The position numbers and the translations under genes were made by a program. Below the pieces are notes generated by a model. That model had not been told where the DNA came from. It made no database searches and saw only the letters and a list, made by a program, of their open reading frames with translations. Positions 8,702 to 17,074 of a DNA stretch of 64,000 nucleotides are shown piece after piece; within the stretch, counting starts at the first letter, position 1, and each line of letters opens with the position of its first letter. The DNA is from Roseibium salinum (lineage in GTDB: Bacteria > Pseudomonadota > Alphaproteobacteria > Rhizobiales > Stappiaceae), in the NCBI RefSeq assembly GCF_026240905.1, contig NZ_JAPEVI010000003.1, positions 2,542,001 to 2,606,000 of the forward strand. The letters are read 5' to 3'.

Positions 8702-10249
8702 ATGGATCAGGCCCGCTCCCAAAACGAAGTCCTTGAATTCCTGACGAACGAGCTCTCCGGCACCTCCGGGCAAGAGGACGTCAAGCGGATCGATACCCAT
8801 GCAAATATCGTCTTCCTGGCCGGCAGCAAGGCCTACAAGGTCAAGCGGGACGTCACGTTTCCTTTTCTTGACTATTCGAGCCTGGAGTTGCGCGAGGAGG
8901 CCTGCAAGGCCGAAATCACCGTCAACCGGCCGAACGCGCCGCAAATCTATCTGAGAGCCGTTCCGATAACGCGGGAGCCCGATGGCGGCCTGGCGCTCGA
9001 TGGCGAAGGCAAGCCGGTGGAATGGGCGGTTGAAATGAACCGCTTCGATCAGTCGATGGAACTGGATATCCTGGCGGCCAAAGGCCCCTTGACGGACGAT
9101 CTGGCCGACCGGCTCGCGCAGATGATGGCGGATGCCCACGAGGAAGCGCCGCTGCGCAGCGGTCCCGGCTTTCACGACGAGCTTTCTTCCTACGTGGAGC
9201 AGAATGACACGGCGTTTCATGAGCATCCCGACCTGTTTCCGGCTGACGAGGTGCGTCATCTCACCGACGCGTCGCGGTCGATGCTGTCTTCCATCCATGA
9301 GTTGATCATGAAGAGGGGCGAACTGGGCCTGGTCCGGCGCTGTCACGGCGATGCGCATCTGCGCAACATCGTTCTGATCGACGGCCAGCCCGTCCTGTTC
9401 GACGCGATCGAGTTCTCCGACGCCATTGCCACCGGCGACGTGCTTTATGACCTTGCTTTCCTGCTGATGGACCTTTGGGAACGGGATCAGCACCGGGCGG
9501 CGAACCGGGTGTTCAACCGCTATCTCGACAAGTCACGTCTCGAAGACCATCCCGAAGGCCTGGCCGCGCTGCCCTTCTATCTGATGATGCGGGCGGCGAT
9601 CCGCTCGAAGATCGCCGCAACCGCGGCCCTCAACCAGTCCGACGAGGCGCAGAAGCAGAACCAGCGGGAGCAGGCGCGCACCTATTTCAGGCATGCGCTT
9701 GCCTTCATCGAACCATCAAAGCCCCGACTGGTCGCCATCGGCGGCCTCTCCGGCACCGGCAAGACCACGCTTGCCTACACCATCGCCCCCGGCATCGGCC
9801 ATGCGCCCGGCGCGCGGGTGCTGCGCACGGACGTGATGCGCAAGCGGATCCTGAATATCCCGGAGGCGGACAAGGCGCCGCCGGAAGCCTACACCTCCGA
9901 GGCGTCAAAGAAGGTCTACGATGCGCTGGACCTGTCGATCCAGTCGGTGCTGGCCGCCGGCCACTGCGCCATATTCGATGCGGTTTTCGCGGCGCAGAGC
10001 GAACGGGACCGGGCCGAGGAAATTGCCCGTCATGTCGAAGCCGATTTCACCGGCCTGTGGCTGCGGGCGCCGGTTGACGTGCTGAAAGAGCGGGTTGCCG
10101 GGCGCGAAAGCGACGCCTCCGACGCGACTTCGGCTGTCGTCGACCAGCAACTCGGTTACGATCTCGGAAAGATGACCTGGAGCGAAATCGAAGCCGGCGG
10201 CAGCATGGAAGAGACCGCGGAGCAGGCCCGCAGCGTCCTCGCGACCTGA
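8702..10249 (+). CDS. Bifunctional aminoglycoside phosphotransferase-like / P-loop kinase protein
   Basis: A 515-aa protein with an N-terminal APH-type kinase fold (COG2187-like): VKRIDTHANIVFLAGSKAYKVKR at the start, catalytic-loop CHGDAHLRN near residue 220 and FDAIEFS where the metal-binding aspartate lies. The C-terminal part is a P-loop kinase with GGLSGTGKTT near residue 345 (COG0645-like). The substrate of this fusion is unknown; it is not an established antibiotic-resistance gene. A near-match to an EcfG promoter (GGAAC-N16-GGTT at 8594-8618) lies upstream but has one mismatch, so control by EcfG is unproven. The ATG at 8702 follows AAAGGA. Confidence 0.82.
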   Translation: MDQARSQNEVLEFLTNELSGTSGQEDVKRIDTHANIVFLAGSKAYKVKRDVTFPFLDYSSLELREEACKAEITVNRPNAPQIYLRAVPITREPDGGLALDGEGKPVEWAVEMNRFDQSMELDILAAKGPLTDDLADRLAQMMADAHEEAPLRSGPGFHDELSSYVEQNDTAFHEHPDLFPADEVRHLTDASRSMLSSIHELIMKRGELGLVRRCHGDAHLRNIVLIDGQPVLFDAIEFSDAIATGDVLYDLAFLLMDLWERDQHRAANRVFNRYLDKSRLEDHPEGLAALPFYLMMRAAIRSKIAATAALNQSDEAQKQNQREQARTYFRHALAFIEPSKPRLVAIGGLSGTGKTTLAYTIAPGIGHAPGARVLRTDVMRKRILNIPEADKAPPEAYTSEASKKVYDALDLSIQSVLAAGHCAIFDAVFAAQSERDRAEEIARHVEADFTGLWLRAPVDVLKERVAGRESDASDATSAVVDQQLGYDLGKMTWSEIEAGGSMEETAEQARSVLAT

Positions 10250-10287
10250 CCGGCCGATATGGTCGGTCAGTTGGGAACGACAGGTCC

Positions 10288-10377
10288 GTCTCGAAGGACG
10301 GGTGGCATGCTCACGCGCAAGTGGCCCATGCTTCGAGACAGCGCTGCGCACTTCCTCAGCATGAGGTCTTTGTTGCA
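10288..10377. repeat. Intergenic palindromic repeat, copy 1
   Basis: A hairpin-forming unit begins with GTCTCGAAG (10288) and pairs with CTTCGAGAC (10331-10339). It is followed by a conserved tail, GCGCTGCGCACTTCCTCAG through GTCTTTGTTGCA. A second copy starts 152 nt later. It fills the non-coding stretch between the convergent genes ending at 10249 and 10572, where I see no gene. Confidence 0.75.
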
Positions 10378-10439
10378 GATGGCGAACTCAGGGCCGGCCA
10401 AACTCCCCCTCCCTCATGCTGGGGAGGGCCGTAAGGCCC

Positions 10440-10524
10440 GTCTCGAAGCATGGGCGGCATGCTCAAGCGGCCCCGTCCTTCGAGACACCGCTCCGCACTT
10501 GCTCAGGATGGGGTCTTTGTTGCA
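10440..10524. repeat. Intergenic palindromic repeat, copy 2
   Basis: Same organisation as copy 1: GTCTCGAAG (10440-10448) pairs with CTTCGAGAC (10478-10486), then CGCTCCGCACTTGCTCAG through GTCTTTGTTGCA. Between the copies lies a smaller GC hairpin (CCTCCC/GGGAGG near 10407-10428). The sequence resembles the dispersed short intergenic repeats seen in rhizobial genomes; that likeness is from memory and was not searched. Confidence 0.75.
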
Positions 10525-10571
10525 ACCGAGCCATTCATTCGCACCGCGAACGGCCTGGTGAAATTCCGAAT

Positions 10572-10892
10572 CTAAACCCCCGCGGCCCTCAGCCCGGCGG
10601 CGACGGCTGCGGCGCAGAACACCGCGATGTATTCCTTCCTCAGCCGCACCTGGGCAGCGGCGGCAACGATGAGGCAAAGCCCGACGGCGAGTCCTCCCTG
10701 CAAAACGATGGGAAGAACGGTCGAGACGATGATGGCGCCCGGAAGTGCTTCGAGGCCGCGCCGGACCCGCGGCGTGATCGGCAGACGGCCCATGACCCAG
10801 TAGCCGCCGGCCCTGAGCGTGTAGGTGACCAGGGTCATGCCCAGGACAGCCAGGATGAACATCCGGTCCGCGGAAAAGGCAGCGTCAGTCAT
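10572..10892 (-). CDS. azlD: AzlD-family branched-chain amino acid export subunit
   Basis: A 106-aa hydrophobic protein with about four membrane segments and the AzlD pattern (LGMTLVTYTLRAGGYWVMG, then RRGLEALPGAIIVSTVLP). AzlD forms an exporter with AzlC for branched-chain amino acids or analogues. The start at 10892 lies inside the last codons of azlC (8-nt overlap, ATGACTGA), showing tight coupling. The longer frame to 10979 lies entirely inside azlC and is not preferred. Confidence 0.88.
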   Translation of the reverse strand: MTDAAFSADRMFILAVLGMTLVTYTLRAGGYWVMGRLPITPRVRRGLEALPGAIIVSTVLPIVLQGGLAVGLCLIVAAAAQVRLRKEYIAVFCAAAVAAGLRAAGV

Positions 10893-11586
10893 CGAGGTAG
10901 GCCCCCGCAACGGCCCCGGCGATCGCACCGGTGAAGATGCTCCAGTAGCCGCCGACAAGCATCCAGGTGACCGTGGCAACGCCGCCGGCGATCAGCCAGC
11001 TCACCGTCTGGCGCTTTCCCTTCCACAGCGGCACCAGCAGCGCGGCGAAAAAAGCCGGCAGGATGACATCCAGGCCGAAGGCCTTCGGATCGGAAATGAG
11101 GCTGCCGGCAAAATAGCCGGGCACCACCGACAGCGACCAGACGGCCCAGGTGAAGAGGCCGCTGCCGAGATAGATCCCCCAGTCGCGGGTGCCCTTGTTG
11201 TATTCGGACAGCGCCAGCAGCCAGTTGAGATCGGTGAGGAAGAACAGGGCCGGATAGGTCTTGTGAGCAGGCACCCGGCCGAGCCAGGGCCGCAGGCTGG
11301 CGCCGATCAGGAGCATGCGCATGTTGACCGCGCCGGTCACCCCGACCATGGCGACCAGCGCGCCCCAGGTGAGCGGATCGCTGTAGACCTCCATGGCGAC
11401 GAACTGGCTTGCGCCGGCAAAGACCAGCGAATTGATCATCAGGGTTTCGAGAAAGGTCAGCCCCTTTTGCACGGCAACGGTGCCGAAGGCAGCGCCGAGC
11501 GCGATGATGCCGGGAGACACCGGAATGCACATCGCAGCGCCCTGCACACAGCCTTTGAGGCTGAGGGTGACATTTTTTTCAAGCAT
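10885..11586 (-). CDS. azlC: AzlC-family branched-chain amino acid exporter
   Basis: A 233-aa inner-membrane protein. The AzlC signatures are GCVQGAAMCIPVSPGIIALG near the N terminus, SLVFAGASQFVA, and VNMRMLLIGASLRPWL in the middle. It works with AzlD encoded just downstream. The start at 11586 is chosen because the family begins just before the first membrane segment; the frame stays open to 11637. The ribosome binding site is weak. No EcfG-type promoter is visible upstream. Confidence 0.88.
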   Translation of the reverse strand: MLEKNVTLSLKGCVQGAAMCIPVSPGIIALGAAFGTVAVQKGLTFLETLMINSLVFAGASQFVAMEVYSDPLTWGALVAMVGVTGAVNMRMLLIGASLRPWLGRVPAHKTYPALFFLTDLNWLLALSEYNKGTRDWGIYLGSGLFTWAVWSLSVVPGYFAGSLISDPKAFGLDVILPAFFAALLVPLWKGKRQTVSWLIAGGVATVTWMLVGGYWSIFTGAIAGAVAGAYLDD

Positions 11587-11743
11587 GGCTGTCCACGAAT
11601 TCCGGGCGCTGCAGCGGCCCGCGCAAAGAAAGGGCACTATCCCTGATTAGCCCGCCCCGAACCAATAAATCCTTTTGATGCACCTATCAAAGATAGTGTT
11701 GGCAGCACGAGGCAGCGCGGAGCGCGCAGTCAGCCGGGCTCGC

Positions 11744-12571
11744 TCAAGCCATGACCCCATAGATCATGCGCAGACCCGTGAAGCCGAGGAAGAGGGCAAA
11801 TACCAGTTTGAGTTTCGACGGGTCGATCGCATGGGCGATTTTGGCGCCGAGCGGGGCCGATAAGATCGAAGCGGGAATGATGAGGAAGAAGCCGACGAGA
11901 TTGACGTAGCCGAGCGAAAACGGCGGACGGCCCTCCACGTCCCAGCCGAAATAGATCGACAGCAATGTGCCCGGCACCGCGATGATCAGGCCGATGGCGG
12001 CCGCCGTCCCCACGGCCTTGCGGATCGGATAATTGAACAGGGTGAGCGTCGGCACGCCGAGCGTTCCACCGCCGATGCCCATCATCACGGAGATACCGCC
12101 GATCAGGAAGCCGAGTATCTCCTTGAGCGGGGTTCCGGGCAACGCCTCCGCAACTGCCGGGACGTTTTTCCGGAACATCATGTTGAGGGAAACCGCCAGG
12201 GCCACGAAGCCGAAGACCAGGGTCAGCGCACCGCCGGAAATGTTGCCGGCGAGTATCGCCCCGGCCACGACCCCGATCGCGATCGCCCACCACCAGCGTT
12301 TCAGAAGGTCCATATCGACGCTGCCGCGCAGATAATGCGCGCGGGCGGACGAGGTTCCGGTCGCCAGGATCGTCGCCAGCGACGTGCCCACGGCAACATG
12401 CATCAGCACAGACGGGTCGATCTTCAGCGCAATGAACATGTAATAGAGCACCGGAACGATGACGATCCCGCCGCCGACCCCGAGAAGGCCCGCGATGATC
12501 CCCGCCACCAGGCCTGTTGCCAGCAGAGCGGCGGCCAGCAGGCCGAGGTATAAGAGGCTGAGATCTTCCAC
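11744..12571 (-). CDS. TauE/SafE-family membrane permease
   Basis: A 275-aa protein with about eight membrane helices and both glycine-rich repeats of the TauE/SafE fold: GLLGVGGGIVIVPVL (about residues 29-43) and GIGGGTLGVPTLTLF in the second half. Family members export sulfite, sulfoacetate or related organosulfur anions; the substrate here is unknown. It stands alone downstream of azlC on the same strand, with about 157 nt between the azlC start and its stop on the other side. Confidence 0.86.
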   Translation of the reverse strand: MEDLSLLYLGLLAAALLATGLVAGIIAGLLGVGGGIVIVPVLYYMFIALKIDPSVLMHVAVGTSLATILATGTSSARAHYLRGSVDMDLLKRWWWAIAIGVVAGAILAGNISGGALTLVFGFVALAVSLNMMFRKNVPAVAEALPGTPLKEILGFLIGGISVMMGIGGGTLGVPTLTLFNYPIRKAVGTAAAIGLIIAVPGTLLSIYFGWDVEGRPPFSLGYVNLVGFFLIIPASILSAPLGAKIAHAIDPSKLKLVFALFLGFTGLRMIYGVMA

Positions 12572-12739
12572 GCTGAAATCCTTGTTCCCGAAAAGCGTCG
12601 CACGACCGGCGCCAGCATAGGCATTCCAGCAGCGATTAGCCGAGTCCCACGTTTTTTACCAGCGGGTATCGCGGACAATCAGTTTCAAGTCGCGGGACAC
12701 AATCTGCCGGTGAGCCTCCTTTGGGCCTGCCGTCCTCCA

Positions 12740-12764
12740 GGAACTTTCGAGGGTGGCACGCGTT
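12740..12764 (+). promoter_or_regulatory. EcfG-type general stress promoter for the VOC gene
   Basis: An exact GGAAC (12740-12744), 16-nt spacer and CGTT (12761-12764) lie 114 nt before the GTG at 12878. A second near-match (GGAAC-N16-GGTT, 12790-12814) lies closer. This is the only recognisable content of the gap 12572-12877. The consensus of EcfG sigma factors is established in Alphaproteobacteria; its use here is inferred. Confidence 0.75.
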
Positions 12765-12877
12765 GGAAAACGCGAGTTCCGCGGATACCGGAACCCCTAC
12801 CGACGGGACCGGTTTCCGGCCGCCAACCGATAGCCGGCATTGGCAGGCCGGTCCGGCCTTTCCACACATGAGCGAGG

Positions 12878-13270
12878 GTGAACAAGGTGAGTGTCGACTT
12901 CAACCATACGATCGTCTGGTCCCGGGACAAGAACGCCTCGGCAGCGTTCCTGACCGAAATCCTGGGACTGCCGTCGCCGAGGACGTTCAGTCACTTCCGG
13001 GTCGTAACGACCGGCAACGGCGTCAACATCGATTTCCTGGACACGGACGCAGAGATCACGCCCCAGCATTATGCCTTTCTTGTCAGCGAGTCCGAGTTTG
13101 ACGAGATTTTCAAGCGGATCCGGGAGCGGAGCATGCAGTACTGGGCCGACCCGGCCAAAGAAAAGCCGGGCGAGATCAATCGCCGCGATGGCGGACGCGG
13201 CCTCTATTTCGACGACCCCGACGGTCATTCCCTGGAAATCCTCACCCGGCCGTATGGAAGCGGCGGCTGA
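12878..13270 (+). CDS. VOC (glyoxalase/bleomycin-resistance fold) protein
   Basis: A 130-aa single vicinal-oxygen-chelate unit pair: beta-alpha-beta modules with HTIVWSRDKNASAAFLTEILG at the N terminus and the C-terminal metal-site strand FDDPDGHSLEILTRPYG, which supplies the usual His/Glu ligands. Substrates of such small VOC proteins vary (glyoxalase, dioxygenase or antibiotic-binding), so no reaction is assigned. The start could be GTG 12878 or GTG 12887; the GAGG upstream is better spaced for 12887. An exact EcfG promoter upstream puts the gene in the stress regulon. It is convergent with the SDR gene. Confidence 0.85.
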   Translation: MNKVSVDFNHTIVWSRDKNASAAFLTEILGLPSPRTFSHFRVVTTGNGVNIDFLDTDAEITPQHYAFLVSESEFDEIFKRIRERSMQYWADPAKEKPGEINRRDGGRGLYFDDPDGHSLEILTRPYGSGG

Positions 13271-13318
13271 AATCCGTAGACGGCCGGCGGACCGCCGGCC
13301 CAATGGCCGGCTCTGTCA

Positions 13319-14296
13319 TCAGTATCCGCCGATGATCGGCAGGATCTCGCCGGTGATGTAGCTGGAACACTGCGGTGACGCGAGGAAGACATAGGCCGGG
13401 GCGACTTCCTCCGGCTGGGCCGGGCGTTTCATCGGAGTGCCGGACCCGAACTGGGCAACCTCTTCGGGCGGTCGTTCTGACGGGTTGAGCGGCGTCCATA
13501 CCGGGCCCGGAGCTACGGCATTCACGCGGATGCCGCGCGGAACGAGATTGGATGCGAGCGCGCGCGTGAAAGCGTGGATACCGCCCTTGGTCATGGAATA
13601 GTCCAGCAACTCGGTACTGCCGCGAATACCGGTCACCGAACCGGAATTGACGATGGCCGCCCCCGGCTTCATATGCGGCACCGCCGCCTTGCTCATGAAG
13701 AAATAGCCCGCGAGGTTGGTCCTGATGGTGGTGTCGAAATGCCTGGCCGTCAGTTCTTCCAGCGAACGGGCATGGTACTGAAAGGCGGCGTTGTTGACGA
13801 GGATATCGAGCTTCCCGAATGCTGCGATCACCCTTTCCACCGCGTCTTCGCAGTATTCCTGCAGACTGACATCGCCGGGCAGCAGCAGGCATTTCCGGCC
13901 CTCCTTTTCCACCGCCCGCTTTGTCTCCTCAGCGTCGGCTTCTTCGGTCAGGAACGTGATGGCAACGTCGGCGCCTTCGCGGGCGAACAACACGGCCACG
14001 GACCGTCCGATGCCGGAGTCGCCGCCCGTGATCAGCGCGACCTTGCCCTCCAGCTTGCCCGATCCCTTGTAGAAGGGCGCATCGTAGAGTGGTTCGGGGT
14101 CCAGCGTGCGTTCCGTTCCCGGCTTGGGCTGGTGCTGTTCGGGAAAGGGAGGTTCCGGGTATTCGCGTGCACCGGCCTGCATCGGCCCGTCTTCCTTGGC
14201 GCCGGGATTCTTCTCCTCGGTCCGGTCGACCTGGCGCTGCACGTCGCGCTGGTTTTCCGCCGCGGCCTCGGCTTCTCGTTGCCTTTTGTCCGTCAT
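13319..14296 (-). CDS. SDR-family oxidoreductase with long N-terminal extension (GSP39/YghA type)
   Basis: A 325-aa short-chain dehydrogenase. A hydrophilic tail of about 80 residues (KNPGAKEDGPMQAGAREYP, then PEPLYDAPFYKGSGKL) precedes the Rossmann fold with TGGDSGIGRS, NNAAFQYH and the catalytic Ser/Tyr/Lys as NSGSVTG and YSMTKGG. This layout matches general stress protein 39 and E. coli YghA, NADP-linked reductases induced by stress. AGAGG precedes the ATG. It lies 128 nt downstream of the small EcfG-driven gene at 14425-14676 and may be its second cistron. Confidence 0.88.
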   Translation of the reverse strand: MTDKRQREAEAAAENQRDVQRQVDRTEEKNPGAKEDGPMQAGAREYPEPPFPEQHQPKPGTERTLDPEPLYDAPFYKGSGKLEGKVALITGGDSGIGRSVAVLFAREGADVAITFLTEEADAEETKRAVEKEGRKCLLLPGDVSLQEYCEDAVERVIAAFGKLDILVNNAAFQYHARSLEELTARHFDTTIRTNLAGYFFMSKAAVPHMKPGAAIVNSGSVTGIRGSTELLDYSMTKGGIHAFTRALASNLVPRGIRVNAVAPGPVWTPLNPSERPPEEVAQFGSGTPMKRPAQPEEVAPAYVFLASPQCSSYITGEILPIIGGY

Positions 14297-14424
14297 GGTT
14301 CGTCACCTCTCTTTCAGGGTGCGTCACAGGAGAGCATTCAATCGGAACCGATCGAACGTTCAGAAGCTGACTGATCTGAAAGTATTGAAGCGATCGCCGG
14401 GGGGATCCCCGGCGTCCGTCGTTT

Positions 14425-14676
14425 CTAGTCCTTGGTATTGCGGGACTTGCGCACGCCCTTGTTGAGATCTTCGCGGGCACGCTTGTCCTTGTCGAGCTTC
14501 TCGAAAGTCTCGATCACGTCATCGTCGGGTTCCTGCTTGACGTCGGAAACAGCATGGCGCTCGTTGCGCACATTGGACTGATCGTCTCCCTGCAGTCTGT
14601 TCTTGCCCATGCGTTGCTGGGCAAGATCTGTTTCACGTACGTCCCTGTCGGTCTCAGCCTTGCGCTTCTCAGCCAT
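14425..14676 (-). CDS. Small charged hypothetical protein
   Basis: An 83-aa, very hydrophilic, lysine/glutamate/arginine-rich protein without membrane segments (AEKRKAETDRDVRETDLAQQ at the start, NKGVRKSRNTKD at the end). It is probably disordered or a single charged helix. I recognise no named family. The start has a strong ribosome binding site (AGAAGGAGA) and an exact EcfG promoter 24 nt upstream, so a stress-induced gene is well supported even without a function. Confidence 0.75.
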   Translation of the reverse strand: MAEKRKAETDRDVRETDLAQQRMGKNRLQGDDQSNVRNERHAVSDVKQEPDDDVIETFEKLDKDKRAREDLNKGVRKSRNTKD

Positions 14677-14699
14677 TTCAAGTCTCCTTCTGCGTCCCT

Positions 14700-14724
14700 A
14701 ACGGAAAGAGGTCCGAAGCGTTCC
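14700..14724 (-). promoter_or_regulatory. EcfG-type promoter for the 83-aa gene
   Basis: On the reverse strand GGAAC (14724-14720), a 16-nt spacer and CGTT (14703-14700) end 23 nt before the ATG at 14676. The match is exact and its distance to the start is typical of a promoter. Confidence 0.85.
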
Positions 14725-14752
14725 ATCCGATCATGCCGTTTCAGGCGGCATC

Positions 14753-15172
14753 TCATTTGCCGCGTTTGACGCCGAGCAGGATGCCGATCATGAAGGCCGT
14801 CAGGACCATGGGATAGCCGCTGACGTTCTTGCCGAGATTACGGCCCAGGGCTTCGGCCTCCTTGAGAGCGCCTTCCGCCGTTTGCGCGGGTCTGCGGCTT
14901 ACGGGTTTCGGCCGCTGCTGTCGTCTCGCAAGCAGGAAGAACATGAGTGCGACGACCAGGAAGCCCATGGCGATGACAAGGCCGGCAAGCGGCGGTTCCA
15001 TGAACGTCTCGAGCCAGAGAAACAGGGCGATCGCCGCAAAGATCAGGGCAAACGTCAGAAAGAACAGGCCGACAACGGCAAACACGGCGCTCCGCGCCGC
15101 GCGTTTTACCGTGTCGCCTGCCTTGGCGGCGATAGAGGTTGCCACATTGTAGAGCATCTGACCTGCGCCCAT
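14753..15172 (-). CDS. Holin-X/YqjE-like phage holin family membrane protein
   Basis: A 139-aa protein with two adjacent membrane helices (about residues 28-50 and 57-80), a basic proline-rich linker and a weakly hydrophobic C-terminal segment (YPMVLTAFMIGILLGVKRG). It resembles the PF07332 holin-X/YqjE families, often found beside YqjD/DUF883 proteins. No phage genes are nearby, so a lysis role is not implied; an envelope stress role is more likely. Its start shares one base with the stop of the upstream DUF883 gene, so the two are co-translated. Confidence 0.8.
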   Translation of the reverse strand: MGAGQMLYNVATSIAAKAGDTVKRAARSAVFAVVGLFFLTFALIFAAIALFLWLETFMEPPLAGLVIAMGFLVVALMFFLLARRQQRPKPVSRRPAQTAEGALKEAEALGRNLGKNVSGYPMVLTAFMIGILLGVKRGK

Positions 15173-15564
15173 TACTGGCGGCGCGAGATGAGGCCGATCA
15201 GGAACCCCAGGCCGAGGGCAACTGCCAGCGCCGTCAGCGGATTGCGATGGATCGCATCTTCAGCTTCGCGTGCCGCGGAGTTGGCCGTGTCGCTCGCCTT
15301 CCGGGCGGCGCGCTTTCCCTGGTCGGTAAGTTCGTCTGTCATTTCACGCGTGTGCCGCAGAAAACCGTCCATCTGCGCCATGGCGCGATCCTGGCCTTCT
15401 GTGACGCCGGCCCTCGCCAGTCCCTGGAGGGCCGAGCTGACGTTGCCGATGTCCTCGCGCAATTTCTGGAGCTGTTCGGTAACCTGATCCCAATTCTCTT
15501 GCGTCGCCGCGTGCTTCGCAGAGTTGTCGCCGCTCGTGCTTGTGGTCGTATTGCGTGGGGCCAT
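15172..15564 (-). CDS. YqjD/ElaB/DUF883-type membrane-anchored protein
   Basis: A 130-aa protein with a polar N terminus, an amphipathic helix (QENWDQVTEQLQKLREDIGN onwards) and one C-terminal membrane anchor (NPLTALAVALGLGFLIGL). This is the layout of the YqjD/ElaB/DUF883 family; in E. coli these bind ribosomes at the membrane in stationary phase. It is the first gene of a two-gene unit with the holin-like gene (shared base at 15172) and lies 52 nt downstream of an exact EcfG promoter. Confidence 0.85.
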   Translation of the reverse strand: MAPRNTTTSTSGDNSAKHAATQENWDQVTEQLQKLREDIGNVSSALQGLARAGVTEGQDRAMAQMDGFLRHTREMTDELTDQGKRAARKASDTANSAAREAEDAIHRNPLTALAVALGLGFLIGLISRRQ

Positions 15565-15616
15565 GACTTCACCTTTTGCTCTGGGATGAGTTTCTGCCGT
15601 ACGGCATCACTTTTCC

Positions 15617-15641
15617 AACGCCGCAGGTTGGTAATTGTTCC
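15617..15641 (-). promoter_or_regulatory. EcfG-type promoter for the DUF883/holin-like operon
   Basis: An exact reverse-strand GGAAC (15641-15637), 16-nt spacer and CGTT (15620-15617) lie 52 nt before the ATG at 15564. Confidence 0.85.
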
Positions 15642-15701
15642 CTACGAAGTTTGTCGGAGGGTCCAGCCGCGTTTCCCGCCTTCTGTGCCAGGTGAACAGG
15701 G

Positions 15702-16727
15702 TCAGAGAAAAAGCTGCCCGATCGAAACCGCATAGAGGAAGAGAACCAGCGCGCTTTCGAAACCGATGCCCCCGAAACCGCACCTTTCCCGCCGGATCAG
15801 CCCGAGGAGCAGCACGCCGGTCATCAGCATTGCAAACAGGGCAGTGGCCTGATCCTGCCAGGTGAAGGCCGCGTAGATCGAGCCCTCACTGACAACATCC
15901 GCCGCGCTGAGGAACAGGACCTCGAACGCGTTGCCTCCGATCACATCGCCGACGGCCAGGCTGACCGCCCCGATGCGCACAGCCGCAATCGCGGTCACCA
16001 GTTCGGGCAGGGAGTTGACCACGGCAAGCAGCGCGGTGCCGACAAGCGTGGCCGATATGCCGGACCGGTTCACCAGTTCGATCCCCACCTGTCCAACCAC
16101 ATAGCCCGCCAGCGCCGTGACGGCGGCCGCAATGGCGAACTCCGTCCACAGTCCCGACATGCTCCGCCGGGCTTCCGCGTCGGAGACACTGGAAACCTCC
16201 TCCCGGGTTTCCGAGGTCTGGACCGGCTTCCACATAGGCTCGTTGCTGACGTCCCTCAGAAGGCGCAGTCCGGCGGCATAGGCAAGCACTGTCAGGATCG
16301 AGACCGGGTGCACGCCCCAGATCGTGTAGGCCGGCTGAACGGATGCGATAAGGGGAAGCGACAGCAGCACGACGAGCAGCACGCCCTGCGTGAGGCCTGT
16401 CGCGCTCGCAGCGGCATGTTCCAGGTTCGCCCGTCGGTAGGCAATGTCCGCGATGACCAGAAAGGCGGTTTGCGCGGTCAATCCGCCAAGCGCATTGCCG
16501 ACCGCGAGCGATGGGAAACCCTGGGCCGCGGTGCTGACCGACGTGATTGCGCCGGGCAGCGAGGTGCTTGCCCCCACGAACAGAGCCCCGGCAATGACCT
16601 CGCCCAGGTTCGTCCTGTCCGCAAGGGTGTCGGCGGTCCGGGCGACGCGGACGCCGGCGACCACCACGGCAACCGTCGCACCGGCAAAGACGGCGATCAG
16701 GATCCAGTAGGAGACACCGCTCAGCAT
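15702..16727 (-). CDS. Calcium/cation antiporter (CaCA) family membrane protein
   Basis: About 341 aa with ten or so helices in two inverted halves. The alpha-repeat motifs are VGASTSLPGAITS in the first half and ALLAVVNSLPELVTAIAAVR with GDVIGGNAFEVLFL in the second. Such exchangers move Ca2+ or another cation against Na+, H+ or K+; the first repeat has Pro-Gly where the family usually has Pro-Glu, so selectivity may be unusual. The frame stays open to 16979, but the EcfG promoter at 16905 makes starts above about 16897 unlikely. ATG 16727 is chosen just before the first helix. A paralogue sits at 25187. Confidence 0.8.
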   Translation of the reverse strand: MLSGVSYWILIAVFAGATVAVVVAGVRVARTADTLADRTNLGEVIAGALFVGASTSLPGAITSVSTAAQGFPSLAVGNALGGLTAQTAFLVIADIAYRRANLEHAAASATGLTQGVLLVVLLSLPLIASVQPAYTIWGVHPVSILTVLAYAAGLRLLRDVSNEPMWKPVQTSETREEVSSVSDAEARRSMSGLWTEFAIAAAVTALAGYVVGQVGIELVNRSGISATLVGTALLAVVNSLPELVTAIAAVRIGAVSLAVGDVIGGNAFEVLFLSAADVVSEGSIYAAFTWQDQATALFAMLMTGVLLLGLIRRERCGFGGIGFESALVLFLYAVSIGQLFL

Positions 16728-16904
16728 GGGGAGCTGCAATCCGCGCCGTACGCCCATGCGGATCGGGCCGCGCGTGCGCCATGACAACGTCCGCGATGCG
16801 GTCCGGGTCCTATCGCCTCGATGTTGCTTTCGAACGGAATGGTCATCTCCGGGAGCTTGCGGGGTGTGCGTCTGCAAAACAGCGGTTTCATTCGTAAACG
16901 GATG

Positions 16905-16929
16905 AACGCGCGATCCGGCAGCTGGTTCC
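16905..16929 (-). promoter_or_regulatory. EcfG-type promoter facing the cation antiporter
   Basis: An exact reverse-strand GGAAC (16929-16925), 16-nt spacer and CGTT (16908-16905). The predicted leader to ATG 16727 is about 170 nt. It lies 68 nt from a second EcfG site that points the other way. The gap 16728-17074 holds only these two sites. Confidence 0.78.
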
Positions 16930-16997
16930 CCGTGCGGGCGACGAGTGGCAGCGACCCGGAGCCGATCTTCCCATGGCACCGGCCATGGATTCGGGTT

Positions 16998-17023
16998 GGA
17001 ACAAAGACCGTCGCCACTGCGTT
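16998..17023 (+). promoter_or_regulatory. EcfG-type promoter facing the ATP-grasp/CocE operon
   Basis: An exact GGAAC (16998-17002), 17-nt spacer and CGTT (17020-17023) lie 51 nt before ATG 17075. With the reverse site at 16905 it forms a divergent pair. Confidence 0.82.
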
Positions 17024-17074
17024 GAAGGGCAACACCACAGGCAGGGACCTCAACCGAAAAACTGGATCCGAATC

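Noticed and set aside
14753..15172. Prophage marker because of holin-type similarity
   Set aside because: No other phage gene is nearby; the gene is paired with a DUF883 protein behind a stress promoter.
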